Origin: Dendrobium chrysotoxum
Lineage: Eukaryota > Streptophyta > Magnoliopsida > Asparagales > Orchidaceae
Reading direction: 5' to 3'
NCBI GenBank assembly: GCA_019925795.1
Contig: CM034307.1
Span: 1,736,001-1,800,000 of the forward strand
DNA: 64,000 bases
The stretch's first letter is position 1. The number at the start of each line of letters is the position of its first letter. Below, one piece after another: positions 21,570-35,700 of this stretch. The position numbers and the translations under genes were made by a program. Under the pieces are notes generated by a model. It was not told where the DNA came from and did no database searches. It saw nothing but the letters and a program-made list of their open reading frames with translations.

Positions 21570-22570
21570 TTATATAACAACAAAGAATGGAAGTACAAAA
21601 GGGAAAATAATAAAATTCATAAAAAAAAAAAGAAACATACATAGGGCAAAAAAAAGGATATCATGGAGAACAAGCTCAATTAGCATGCCTTGCTTCATGC
21701 TAATTGATGCTTGGTGAGAACCAGAGAGTGACCATAAATTTTTTCTTATTATAGCCCCATCTGGTGATAGGATATTAAATCTCATATTCACTAGCACATC
21801 AACACTTAGAATGCTCCCATCAGAATTAGGAGGATACAATGAATTATGAGCTTTTGTGTCTTCACCAATAGAAGAGAGAGGAACTTCCAGAGGAATATCA
21901 ATATCTACATTAATTGTAAGAGATGTAGATGCTGAAGTCAAAGGAATAGTGGGGCATGCATGCAACTTCGAGCGGATCAATCAATCCTAGATTTTGAGAA
22001 TAAACCTCCATTGAGGAAGGAACGACAATTGTTGAATGAGAAGGGGTGGTATGACCATTTGAATGAATTTCATGATCATGAATATATGATTTTTTGAAAT
22101 TTTGATGGGCCTTGAAGCACTCAAATTAAATGTGGCCAAAGCACTCAAATTTAACCTTATCAATAATAAAAAAATATGTATTAATCCACACCTTATGAGG
22201 AGAGGTAACATCCAATTCCAATAGGATCCTTGCTACGGAAGGCCTAGAAAAATTGTTAGTAGGAGCATCAATTTGAAAAAGTTTGTCAGAAATAGATCAC
22301 AATGAAGATAAAGTTGATTGATTGATGTAATGCAAACATATCCTTAAAGGCATCAAAATGGAGAGAGAACCTTAATATTCACATCGAAAAGCTATTTACA
22401 AAGTATGTATGGCAAGAAAAGAGCCTGGTGTGATTTGACTCTAGCAAAAATTTGATAATAATATGATGATCAAAGAGACCAACTCTAAATTTACCAATCA
22501 ATTCCAAATCTGACTCAAATTTGTAAATGATATTTGTTAACCAACATACTTCTCCACTCATCAGACATCT
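21570..22570 (-). pseudogene. LINE ORF1 remnant (DUF4283-like)
   Basis: Broken minus-strand pieces resemble the nucleic-acid-binding ORF1 protein of plant L1-type LINEs. A DUF4283-like stretch at 22561-22379 reads ELIGKFRVGLFDHHIIIKFL. Downstream, 'IDAPTNNFSRPSVARILLEL' is followed by 'DVTSPHKVWI' (about 22290-22180) and a decayed zinc-knuckle area. Frameshifts and stops separate them. It lies after, not before, the RTE pieces at 22600-23945 and comes from a different LINE clade, so it is a separate insertion. Confidence 0.65.
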
Positions 22571-22599
22571 TTTTAATCTTCAAAATAATATTAAAAAGT

Positions 22600-23945
22600 T
22601 TAATAAGTAAAAAAAAATCCTTGATCTCCTAAGTTTTTCCACATATCTATTAGAATATTATTAGGTTCTATTATTTTTCCACATTTCATTTTCTTTAAAG
22701 CCTCTTCAACTTCAATTTTACTAATAATATGCTTTATTTTTATGTAGGGTGCTAAGATCACTAAAGTCAATCGTATTCTCACAAGCTTCATTGAAAAACT
22801 AATTAAAATATCTCAATCACTTATGTTGAGTATTCTCTTCTATGAAAAGTACTTTTTGATCTTCACCCTTAATGCACTTTACTTTAATCAGATCCTTCTT
22901 TTATTTCTTTGCTTAACGAATTTATATATACATTTTCGCCTTCTTTAGTATCTAATCTATTATATAAATTACTAAAAGCTAAATTCTTTGGATCACAAAT
23001 TTCGTTTTTAGACTTCGTGTGGGTGCTTTTATATTTTTTCTAATTTCCTAAGCTTTTACATCTAAACTAATTTAATAATAAAGCTTCTTATTTTGATCGT
23101 TATTTACACATTTTGATTTCAACATCAATTGTTTTTATAATTAAGAGCTTTTATTTTTAATACTCCAAGCACATACTTTGCAATATTTTAAATATCATTA
23201 TTTATTTTTTCTCATATAACATTAGCTTCCTCATGCACAACTGAACACTTGAGATCTTGAACATTAATCTCAAAAATATTTTTATTTATATTTTTTAAAT
23301 GCCTCCATCTAATCTTATGATAATATTTTATTTTATTTTTCATATTTCATCGCTTCATCTTAAAATCCAAAACTATAAGCGATGTTGGGTAAATAAGCTT
23401 TCATTCGGTTTGATTTTATAATCTTTGCAATATAAACGATTTATTTTTTTAATAAGAAAATATTCAATTTGAGTTTTATTATGTCCATTCTTATAAGTGA
23501 TGAGATGATCATTTTTTTTCTTAAATAAGTTATTAGCACTTATAAAATCATAAGCAAGAGCAAATTCTAATATGATCCTATCACTTTCATTAGTCGATCT
23601 AAACTTATAGCCACTATAAATATTTTTAAAATCTTTTATCACTCTACCAACATGTCCATTTAAATATGCTCAAATAAAAACTTTCTTCAAAAGGTATCCT
23701 TTATATTTATTCCTCTAAGTCATTCTAAAATTTTATTTTTGAAGACATATCCAAACCTACTTGAGGAGTATAAACATTTATAATTCTGAGCTTTCTTAAT
23801 GTCTGATTCTGTGAAAAAAAAAGTAAAAAGTATAATGATTTCATGACTCTTTCTTTGATACAAGATCTACTTGGGGTTGATATTGTTATTCTTTTCCCCA
23901 CAAGTATGAGAGGTTGAGTGTAGAATTTAAACATAGCCTTAACAA
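22600..23945 (-). pseudogene. RTE-type LINE remnant: endonuclease and RT start
   Basis: On the minus strand the APE-type endonuclease comes first. Segments at 23934-23725 (RIINVYTPQVGLD) and 23642-23373 (ILEFALAYDFISANNLF, then KTQIEYFLIKK and SLFTQHRL) match the conserved endonuclease blocks of plant RTE LINEs. The beginning of the reverse transcriptase is at 22791-22600 (VEEALKKMKCGKIIEPNNIL). Frame breaks and stops are numerous. The remainder of the RT is missing. Confidence 0.82.
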
Positions 23946-24633
23946 TTCAAGGTAAGTGCTTCCACTCTTGTAACGTGCACGCACACTTACAGCAATATTC
24001 AGATCCTAGTTTCATTAGAATCATCAGTTTTTCCTTGAATATTTTCAAATTGGAATGCTTCTTGAGAAAAATGGAGGTTTGCTTTCCGGCTGCACTTAGT
24101 TTATTGTCCCTTATATTTTTCTCTGTCCTTTATTTATATGCACCAGTAGCCTTATCCCAACTATTTGGAGTTTGCTTTTTGATGGATTCAAGCTATTACT
24201 TTTATTCTATCAAATTACGTTCTGTAGACATACTGCAATGTTTATTCATCATGATATCACTGAACGGCTGATGAAAAGAAACAATTTCTCGATGCGGCAT
24301 TTTAATGCACACTACCACTACCTATTCTTATGTTTGTTTAGGTCAAATCTTTCTTTGTAGACGTGAATTAAATATTTTCTACATGCAAGGCATACTCTTT
24401 CCCAGGTTCTGTTTTACATGAATGCTAACTAGCATATGGCGTTGTAGATTCTGTATTCCTATCAATTTGAGCCTGTTAGGGCTCCAATTTCCTATCAATT
24501 TTAAATATTTTATGTTTTATGTTTGCTTTACTTTTTAAAGAACAAGAACAATATTCTCCTCCTTTCAGCAAATTTTAAAATGGATAAGGAGTTTAACTAC
24601 TTACATGCTTCCTCAAAAATTTTGAATGGACAG

Positions 24634-24741
24634 ATATGGCTCAGATAATATGTGGTGGGTGTCAAATTTTGTTGATGTATGCTCGTGGTGCTTCTACTGT
24701 GAGGTGTTCCTGCTGCAACACAATAAATGTCGCAAGAGCAG
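24634..24741 (+). CDS. LSD1: LSD1 exon with second zinc finger
   Basis: The acceptor TGGACAG precedes the exon, and the donor GTATTT follows it. It is entered in phase with two bases of a codon (xAT), then MAQIICGGCQILLMYARGAS. All four Cys of the finger and the LMY and GA residues are present. Confidence 0.92.
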
Positions 24742-27700
24742 GTATTTTTATTTATTTTAATAATCAAATGGTGCAATAGCTGTTGGATTGGTATTCGATA
24801 CTAGCTATTTGTATGATAATAAGTGCGGCGTTGACTGTTCTTTGGCACCTATTGTGATTTCTAGTTTGAGGAAGTTTGCATGAAAGTGTTTCTTGGTATT
24901 CGCCTGATAATGTGTTCATTTTTATGCGATTTTTTTTCCGTGTTCTCCAAGAAAAACTAGGCGAAAGTGCTTAAATTTTATTTATAATTTTCACAATGAA
25001 ATAATTAATCTTCCATTTGTTGTCTATGTGAAGATTATCCAGGTAACACTGCTATCTAGATATCAATGTTTTTCAATTAATGATGTTATCAATCAAATCA
25101 AATATGTTTGATTAAATGATTCAATAATAATGTAATGTTATCTTGAAAGATCAATGGTAATTTTGATCTTTTTTTTTTCCTATTTGTTGTTATATTAAGA
25201 ATTATAATTAGAAAAAGTCTCTACGTAGAGAATATCTTATTGTGGTGACATACTTTTATAATTGCATAAATATGTTGATTCTACAATTTTCTTTTTTGTA
25301 TTCTTCATTTATGCCTTTTTTTTGTAAGTGCTGATATTTAGTCAATATGACACAATAAATTATTCCTCCTTAACATGGTATTAGAGCACAACTAAGCCCT
25401 AGCTGGCATCCCTCCACCTCTTTCTCATGTCATTTTCCTTTTCTAGCAGGTTAATGGTCCAGCATGTACGCCTTTTCCTATCTCGCTCCATCCACCAGCG
25501 CCTGCTCATTGTTCCCACGCTCCTACCTGTTTGTCATGCTCAACTACTTGTTTGAGCTTGATCATTATCTTGACGCATGCCAGACCGTTAGCCTACTGTC
25601 ACATTATCTAGCATACGCCAGCATGCTTGTCTGTTGACATTCATTAGCCTTTTTACTTTCTTGCTCTCCCAAGTGTGCTTTCCATTGCTTGCTGTCGGAT
25701 CCTCATCTAACTTGTGCCCTAGCCGATGCCTACACCTAATCTTATAGCTCACCTTCGTTGCATGAATAGGTCCCCTCTTTCTTGGGGCTTGAACTTCCGG
25801 ATTTCATTCATCTCTATGATTAGAGTTCCTTTTTGGTTTTTTATGCCTCTTCACATAGTGTAATGGGCTTTTTCTTTCCTCTTACTAAGATGAAATCCTC
25901 TAACTAGTAACTCCATCAAAATTTGCTGTGCCAACAATATATTATGGCTGAGACCTGTTTCTTGTCAGTTTTCACAATAAACTCCATATTCATGCATCTC
26001 ATTATATAGTAATGATACCATTAAGATTTTATTGTACTTGGTTACTTAATAGTCTTGAGCCTTTAATTGCCTTACCTGTTATATTTCAAGATTCATCCAA
26101 GATGTGGGACTTTTTTAATTCCACCTAGTGGGACTTTGTTAATTCTACCTACTCTGAAGAGGGTAGTATTTTTTATATTCACAATCTTTACTATAAAAAT
26201 GTGAGACACAGATCCATAAGTATTACAACACTTTGCTCGACAAATAGGATGAGTTACCTTAAGATCATTCTGATTGTTTGTCAAAGTTAAAGAGAAGAAA
26301 TTATTATTGCCAAATTTATCTCCAGACTGCGCTCCTTCCTGCAAGGCATATAATCTTAGTTATTAGCTGCTCCATTGTACCCATCTTGTGTCAAATTTAT
26401 CTCCAGACTGCGCTCCTTCCTGCAAGGTATATAATCTTAGTTATTAGCTGCTCCATTGTACCTATCTTGTGTCGATATCTCTTAGGTTCTTTGTGTCACG
26501 ATGTTATCACCCCTTAATCCTCTCCTCTTAATCAGTCTGGTTTAGACAGTTTTCTTTAGAAGAGATAGGGGTAGCCGTGGCAATAGTGGTCATAGTTGGA
26601 ATATTTTTTCTGCTTGCCCTCTTTGTTGCCTTACTAAGCATCCTCTTGAATGTACAACAATAAAAACAACATCAAGCCTTTATTCCACTACGTATGGTTG
26701 GCTACATGAATCCATTTTCGCCATTATATCCTGTTAAGAGTCAAATTCTCATTTAAATCTAATAAAGAAAGATCATTTCTAATATTTTCTAACTAAGTCT
26801 TTTTAGGTCTACATCTATCTTTCTTAACATAGGCCAAATCTAATACATCTATTCTCCTAATAGGGTCATCGGAAGGCCGACATTTTACATAACCAAACCA
26901 TCTAAGGAGACTTTCTCTAATCTTATCTGTCACTGGAACTACTCCAACCTTTTCCCGGATATGCTTGTTTCGTATCCTGTCTCTAAGAGTAAGTACACTC
27001 ATCCACCTGAGCACCCTCATCTCAGCAACACTTAATATTATGCTTCCCTTTTAATTGCCAATATCCTCTTGAATGTAGCTGGGACAAATTTGATTATCCC
27101 TCCACTGCAAAACATTCTTTCACATCCGATTTGACTCTTACCTACCCCTCTTGGTGCCTACTCTTTCAGATTGGTTTCTATTTCGTAGGAATATTATAAC
27201 ACACTCCTTTGGAAATCACCTATAATTCCACCTCTTATGTTGTCTTTTTAGGCATTGCTATCTTTCAGTACATAATGGGTTTTAGATTTTAATGCATCTT
27301 CTCATATGATAGGTAATCATCACATATATTCATCTCTTCATATGCCTTCTCTACTATTTGCCATGATTGGTAGGTGATGCACAAGATTGTGCGAATTATA
27401 GATGAATTAAGTTAATGTGTCAAACTTTAAAACTATGGGAGAGAGTTATGGAGCATAGGTTGCGGCACGATATTAATGTTTCTCAAAATAAATTTAGATT
27501 CATGTCGGGTAGGTCTACTATGAAAGCTATGCATTTATTGAGAGGTTGGATGGAGAAGTATAGAGAGAATAAGGAGGATCTATGTCTGATATTTATTGAT
27601 TTAAAGAATGCATATGATAAAGTTCCAAGAGAAGTGCTATGGAGAGTTCTAGAAAAGAAATGGGTTAATAATGCTTATATTCAAGTCATTATGGATATGT

Positions 27701-29636
27701 ATGTAAGAGCTACTACTTATGTTCAAACACAAGACAGTTTGACCAAGTATTTTCCTATTTCAGTTGGATTACATCAATGATCAGCCTTAAGCCCATATCT
27801 TTTTGCTTTAGTCATGGATGTTCTCATTAGACATTTGCAAGAGGTTGAACCCTGGTGTATGCTTTTTGCTGATGATATTCTTCTTGTTCATAAGACTAGA
27901 GAGGGAGTTGAAGGTAAACTTGAATTATGGAGGTCAACCTGAAAGTATAAAGGCTTTTGTTTGAGTAGATCTAAAACTGAATATATATAGTTTAATTTTA
28001 GTAATAATAGTTATTGTGGGAGGATTGTGACTTTGGGTGATCAAGTCATTATTAAGAGTACATGTTTTAGATATCTTGGGTCTATTGTTCAGAGTGATGG
28101 TGAAATAGATGGGGATATTATTAGTAGAATTCAAGTTGGATGGTTGCAGTGGAGGAATGCATTGGGCTTATTGTGTGATAGAAAAGTCCCCCTCAAACTT
28201 AAAGGGAAAATTCTATAAGATAGTGATTAGACCTGCAATACTTATGGTGCAGAATGTTGGCCATTAAAAGAGAAGCATAATATTAAGTTAAGCGTTGTAG
28301 AGATGAGGATGCTCAGGTGGATGAGTGGCTTTACTCTTAGAGACAGGATGCAAAATGAGCATATACATGAAATGGTTGGAGTAGCTCCAGTGGAAGATAA
28401 GATTAGAGAGAGTTGCCTTAGATGGTTTGGTCACATAAAATGACGGCCTTCTGATGACCCAGTTAGGAAAGTAGATGTATTAGATTTGACTTATGTTAAG
28501 AAAGGTAGAGGTAGACCTAAAAGACTTGGTTAGAAAATATTAGAAATGACCTTTCTTTATTAGATTTAAATGAGAATTTAATTTTTAACAGGGCACAATG
28601 GACAAAAAAAATTTATGTAGCCGACCCCACATAGTCGGATAAAGGTTTGATGTTGTTGTTGTTGGTAGTGATTCTCCTTTTTCCACTTTTGGGAAGGGTA
28701 TTTGTTGACCTCCACATAAAAAAGAGAAAAGAAAATACCTTCTCAAACCTCTGTCGAAATCAGAAAATCAGCAGAAATCTCGCTGAATTCGGTGCCGTTC
28801 GCATCACTTCCCTCAAATCCCATGCCGACGCCGCTAGTGCTCTTTCCACACTCCGCTCTTGATTAATAAAAGGAAAGAGAAGAGGAGCCTTTGGCTCTGG
28901 TTCCCGTACATAGCTCTGACTTCCCTCCTCAAGCCTTCTCCCTGTTCGAAGCCCCTCACTTTCGATCCCTCTCAACCAACCGCAAACCGCACGAACTCCA
29001 GCCACCAAAACCTAGTCTCTCCCATTCTTAGCTTACGCCAACCCATCGACCACCACATCCCACCGAACCCAGTCCAAACACAAGCTCTGCCTCCTGCTCC
29101 TGTTCGAACGTCTGCACCTGACGACCTTCTTACTCTTCCAACATCAATCGATTAGCTCGCCTCCTCCTTCGACCTACCTTGGCCGACCAAACCCCTACCT
29201 GGCCAAACCAGTCCTGACGTCGCAAGCCCTTCATGCGACTTTTGTTTCCTGTCGAACCCCACGACCTTTCGCCTCCAAGCCGACTGAGCCAATCCCAACC
29301 TCCCGTAAACAGCCCGATTTGCATTATGCCGAAGCCCACGCCAGCTAATGTGCCGACCAATCTAGCCGCACTTGCCTCCTCCCTACTCTCAACCAAACGC
29401 CATATGCTCTCTACAAGCCATCCGACTGGCCCTCTGTGCCACAATCCGACGTCCAATCGAAGCCGAGCCTTCCTCTGCTCAAGGCCTGCAACCTATCCAC
29501 CTCTAGAGCCCACTAAATGACCATTTTCCTCTATTCACATCTATTGCTTACACTCACCCACACTCCCAAATAACTTCCCTAACCCACTCACAGCTCCCAA
29601 CAAACCCACTTCTTATCTCTCTCTTCTCTCTCTCTG

Positions 29637-29713
<77 letters not shown>

Positions 29714-32700
29714 TAATATAGTATAAAAAAGCAAAAAAAAAGGAGATATAAAGGAAAAAGATTTTTTTGTCTTGATTTTTGTGCACGATTTCCTCGACAT
29801 CACCGTCGCCTCGACGCTACCGACGTCGCTCACAAAGTTATAATGTCTCCTAACATAAAAGACTCCAAAATTCCCATTTTCGGCACTCGCGGCACACCCG
29901 AAAATCACATATACATTCTTTTCTTAGGGTGATGGGAGGGAATTCGGTGCGAAGCTCACGGCGAGGCGGGTAGGTGCTGTACACGCTTTTCTTAGTGTGG
30001 CGGAGACACTCTTAAGTACTCGCGTATGTGCCATCATGCCTGCGGGAAAAAACTATGCATTTTAAACAGACACCTCGAAGACCCCTACATGCTTTTCTTG
30101 TGGTGGGATTGAAGACCATGGCCGCCGTGTCACTTGATACCTACCATACATACTTTTCTTAGCATGATGAGAAGGCCCAGCTTCCCAAATTTCCCCTAAG
30201 CATGGGAGACGTTGGAAGGCTGCCGAAATTTGAACTGACAGAGGTCCTGGACTTAAGCAAAACACAGGGGACTTGACCTGACTTGAACTACAGGGAACAT
30301 AACTTGAATTAATAAACAGGGAACCAGACTAAACTTTAAACCTTGAAATGCACAATCAAATTGAAAGTACAAACGCTAAGCGACAAATCTGAATTCTCTA
30401 AATGAATGTAAGCAAACATGGAACTTGTGGTGGATAAAACTCCAACTACAACTTGTTTGCAAAGAAAGATCAACAAGAACTCTACCTATGAGCAATAGCA
30501 TAAAATCTCCAATGAATACCGAGAGCTATCATGACAAATGGAGTGCAAATATCAATAAGCAGCATCGCCAGGTTCACTATGCATGTTGTAGATCATCTTC
30601 AAGGATAATGAAGAACCTGCAATATATGCGACAAGTCATGACAGCAATAGACATGCGGTGAACCTAACAATCCGCCAATGGTCATGTATGAGAAATGTAG
30701 CACATCCATATGTAAGGAAGGAGGTTACCTTGAAAATAACCTGCTTACTATCGATAGCAATTAATTGGCAGCTGCCTTGTAAATACATGTGGTGGTCCCC
30801 ATAAGCACTAAAAGGATATGCAATCGACGCGACGATTTACTTGCATTCATGCTCACAATACCTCACCTACAAGTAGAGGAAAGAGGTTTATAATGCAAAT
30901 GCCATAGCTTTTAAGGGCAAGGGCAATCAGCTTCGATGAAAGTACCAATGTTACCGTACATATAACTACTACACAAGCACATCATGCAAAATGCATCCTA
31001 CATATATACACTGCAACATACGAAATGCATTACACAAATGCACTGTATGGCGTGTAAAATGTACTGTACAATAGCAGCACGCTATGATGACATGCAAACA
31101 CATCGCGCACTACATAAGAGCATCGAATTATCATACAAAGTGCACTATACAGGATCCAATCCAAAATGTAAATTATGATGCGCAACAGCAGCGCGCTCTA
31201 CCAACAAAATATCATGCAATATACAAAAATATTATATCATTATGCAAACATGTTGTGCACAAAAATCATCTATTACTACATCAAGCTAACATGCAACATG
31301 TCAAATATCAAGTAATATGCAAACGCATGTATTAACATACGCATATATATGTAGATATATGAATATGTGCGTGAGTATGATAACATGCAGATGAAAGTAT
31401 AATTATGTAAGTAAATTTGTAGATGTGTCATATACACACATTGCACTGCATACATATAACTGTCATATAAACACATTTTATAAAATTCATGCAAAAGCAT
31501 ATACTCTCATGGGCCCTGGTGAGTGTGTTATAAGTACACACGTGACATCTAAGGAAGCTACGCGGGTCAAGAAATGAACCTTAAGTTCGAGCCCGATCAT
31601 TCTATGTGGGTAGATAAGAGTCGACACGACTCAAATAATCAAACAAATGTACGGTCGCAGCGTCGACCGGGATATTTATTTTATACATTCATATTAGGCC
31701 TTCAAGGTCTATAATAAAAAAAATTCACAAATAAAGGCATAAAGTCGACAACAAACCTGATTCTCTGTCGGCAAGTAGACAGAGTCGACAAGGTTAAACA
31801 AAAAAAAATAAAATTGCTCATAAATACCCCGATGATGACCGTGTTGACAGAAAATTTCAACCAGAGGAGACTTCAAATATTTAAAAAATGCCTCCCAAAT
31901 TTTCATGAAAATTCAAAACTTAAATCACAAAAATAAGATATTTAAAATGAAATAAACCATCAAACACTTAAAGCAAAATATCCATCCACTTTCCGCAACA
32001 GTTTACCGAGGTAGACAAATCCGAAAAACACTTCAGCTCACAAAGAACAAGTGTCCGGTCAAGAATATCATTAGGACTCTTTCTCAAGTCATCTCTTGCC
32101 AGTAAGGATATGACACGTTCTCTAACCAGTGATTTCACCGTAAAATAGCACAACAAGTAAACGATTATGATCGAGACCCTTTGAATCAGGTGGTTTTTGC
32201 TACCAGATGACACCATTAAATTATGGTCATATTCAGAGCCAGCATATTCCCTAATGGCTTCAAATTCTTGAGATATGAATTAATAAAATATATTCGATAT
32301 GGTACAAATCCCTCTGTTAGCTAAGGTGGATTCATATTTGCCTCTTCAGATAAATACTCACCCCAGGTCTACAAGATATCCTTGGACGAAGCAACCCATG
32401 GCTGCCGATAAGGATCCTTTTTTCAGGTTGGGTCGACTACCTCCTTTGACTAAGTAGATCAGGGATCATGATGACCTGGGATGACAAAACTATGGGATCT
32501 TGATTGGGTCTATCATCGCTCCCCCCACCATCCGCTTTAAGTACAAGATGGTGAAATTTCTAATTTTAAATATCAAAATTTTAAATATGTAAATCATGCT
32601 GCTACTATACGCCAGATACTTCGTATCTGTTTGACGACTAGCCTTAACCGAAAGTTCTCTCTCGTTATCGGGAGGGATAATTAACTATAGTCATCATAAA

Positions 32701-35700
32701 ATGAGGGCGAAATCTCTAGGTAGTATTTAATTCAAAACTTAATTTGCCTTCTGAAAATTTACCTCGAAACTTACTCGTTAAAACTCTCCTCAACAACCAG
32801 AAAAAGAAAGAAAGGGTCTGCAGCGAGGTTGGGGCACGAATTTTTGGAGCCCACAGTATTTTAATTCCCTCTAAATCTCTCTTTTTGAAGTTCTAAAATT
32901 TTGATAATTCTATCAATTTTTTGTATATTTAAGGCCTTACAAACACTCATAATTGTTCAGGAACATTTTATCCTTCATTGTACTTAATTATGTTTCTATT
33001 TTTTCGCCCCTCTCCAAGTTTGAATGTCCTGTCTAAAAATTGGGTAAAGAACATTGTATTTTCCTTATATTCCTCTTCTGCATCTTGTTGACAACATGAT
33101 CCTTTTGGTATTGTCCCCTCAGACATTTAGGCCCCTATTCTAGTTCTTACTCAATTGGAATTCTATATTTTATTACTTTTGTTGATGATTATTTTAGTGT
33201 TGAGATTATCTACTCCAATGTCAGTCAAAAGTTATTTGTATTTCAAAAATTTTATCAAAAAAAAAAACATAGCTTTCTTCATTAATTAATATTTTATGAG
33301 CTAACAATGCTTTGGAATTTTTATTTCTCAATTTCACAATTTCAATTCTAAGAATGGTGTTGTAAATCAAATCTATGGTGTTGTTGAATGTAAAGATTTC
33401 CTTCTGCTTGATGTTGCTCTAAACTGAATGTTTCAGATGAAGGTTTTTCTTGAAAATTCTTTGTAGATGCATCAATGTGTGTTGCAATTAGGAGCTTCTG
33501 CTTAGGAAGGTTCCTAATCAAGAGAGAGTTGTTTAGGAAAGTTACTAATTAAGGAAAATTATTTAGGAAGGTTCCTAATCAAGGGGGAGTTGTTTAAGAA
33601 AGTTTCTTAATTGTGTTTATGCTATTTAAGAAGTGTTTAATTGTTTAAGAAGATTTTCTAAAATATATTTAATTATTTAGGAAGGTTTCCTAAATCATGT
33701 TTAATTATTTATGAAGGTTTCCTAAATTATGTTTATGCTAATTAGGAAGGTTCTGTTTATTTAGAAAGGTTTCCTTAATTATGTTTATGCTTATTAGGAA
33801 GGTTCTAATTGTGTTATTGTGTTATAGGTCTATTTAAGGGAAAGTTTGTCTATGGTTTAGGGTATGATATTGCCAAGTTTATTTTTCTAGTATTTGTTGT
33901 GAGTTCTTAGCGGTGTCTAGGATTTGTGGGAGAGCTGATCTACGTCTCGAATAGTAGAATAATTGTATCTTGCTTTATTATTGAAGAAGGTTCCTAATCA
34001 AGAGAGAGTTGTTTAGGAAAGTTCCTAATTAAGGAAAATTATTTAGGAAGGTTCCTAATCAAGGGAGAGTTGTTTAGGAAAGTTTCTTAATTGTGTTTAT
34101 GCTATTTAGGAAGTTTTAATTATTTAAGAAAATTTTCTAAAATATATTTAATTGTTTAGGAAGGTTTCCTAAATCATGTTTAATTATTTAGGAAGGTTTC
34201 CTAAATTATGTTTATGCTAATTAGGAAGGTTCTGTTTATTTAGAATGGTTTTCTAAATTATGTTTATGCTTATTAGGAAGGTTCTAATTGTGTTATTGTG
34301 CTATAAGTCTATTTAAGGGGAAGTTTGTCTATGGTTTAGGGTATGATATTACTAAGTTTATTTTTCTAGTGTTTGTTGTGAGTTCCTAGAGGTGTCTAGG
34401 ATTTTTGGGAGAGCTGATCTACGTTCGAATAGTAGAATAATTATATCTTGCTTTATTATTGAAGAAGAAATAAGAAAATTAGCCCTATCTTGGTGTTCCC
34501 ACATTGTTCTTCTCTTTTATTTATTGTTTTTATTTTCAAGACGCATTAAATTGGTATCAGAGCACATTTTTGGGACCTATGGCAACAACGAAGGTGGAAG
34601 CGTTGGAAAGTAAAATGGAGCAAATCAAATCCGATGTGGAGAAGAGGTTTTCATCTATGGAAGGAAAGCTTCTAACCTGGAAGACATGATGAGGAAGTTG
34701 ATTGAGATGCAATCGAAGGCTTCGTCGGCTATTCTTAGGGTTGAACCAAAGGGAAATGAAATTTTGGAGGAGATGATGAGGAAGCTCTTGGAGATGCAAT
34801 CAAAAACTTCACCGGTGGTTTCGATGCCTAACCTTAACCAAGATTTAACTGAGATTCCCTTAGCTGAATCGAAGGGAAAGGAGATCGGACAAGACGAGTT
34901 CGACGAGGAGAATTTCTTTAATCAAGAGGCACCTCCTGGGACTCCGATAAGGGGTGGATCAGGGTTTTCGGATGAGGGGACGTCAATGAGAGAATTTTTT
35001 GGTAGAGTTGGTAGGGTGGCCTACCACTATAGGAGGCATTTCGGGCAAAGGGAGTGGGCCATCGGAGAAGGAGGAGGCCATGAGCCACCTCCTAGGGCTC
35101 CATTAAGGGGTGGAATAGGGTTTTCGGATGGGGGGACAGCAAGAAGGGAGTTTCTTGGTGAAGGTGGTGGGGTGGTCAACCACGATGGGAGGTCTTTTGT
35201 GCAAGGGGAGTGGACGACTGGAGGAGGGGGATGGGCCGAACCATCTGGATTGGGTCATGTTAGGCGGTGGGAAGAAATGTGGGATCACGACAATCGTTAC
35301 ACTGGAGGAGGAAGAAGCTATTGGGACAGTGGTGATCTTGTGGTGACAATCTCGGGTCATTGTATCCTAGTCTTGATGTGAAACAAGCAGAATATCTTAC
35401 AGCAAGAGCTGCATCTATTCATTCCAATTCTCAAGAATTTAGTTCATATGGTGGAAGAATGGATGTAAATCCACATGTTTTACCCATTCTTATACAGTTA
35501 ATGAATTTTATCCAATCCAGAGATATTAGAGAGCTCTTTCATAGCTTCCAACGAGATGATGTCCCAACCAAGTCTGTTATGCATAAGTGCGTTGTACATT
35601 TTGTTCCCCTTAACAAAAAAGCTATCAATTCGTTCTCAGCATCATGAGTTTATTGTTCAGAAGGTACTTATCAAGCGGAAGGATTTGCTAGAGCATGAAG

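Noticed and set aside
28760..29520. Several proline- and arginine-rich frames on both strands
   Set aside because: They lie in the GC-rich start of a solo LTR, are not shared with the other LTR copies and show no domain.
34686..35381. Glycine-rich frame as an independent host gene
   Set aside because: It follows a primer binding site and a typical gypsy Gag start and lies between LTRs. It is Gag sequence.
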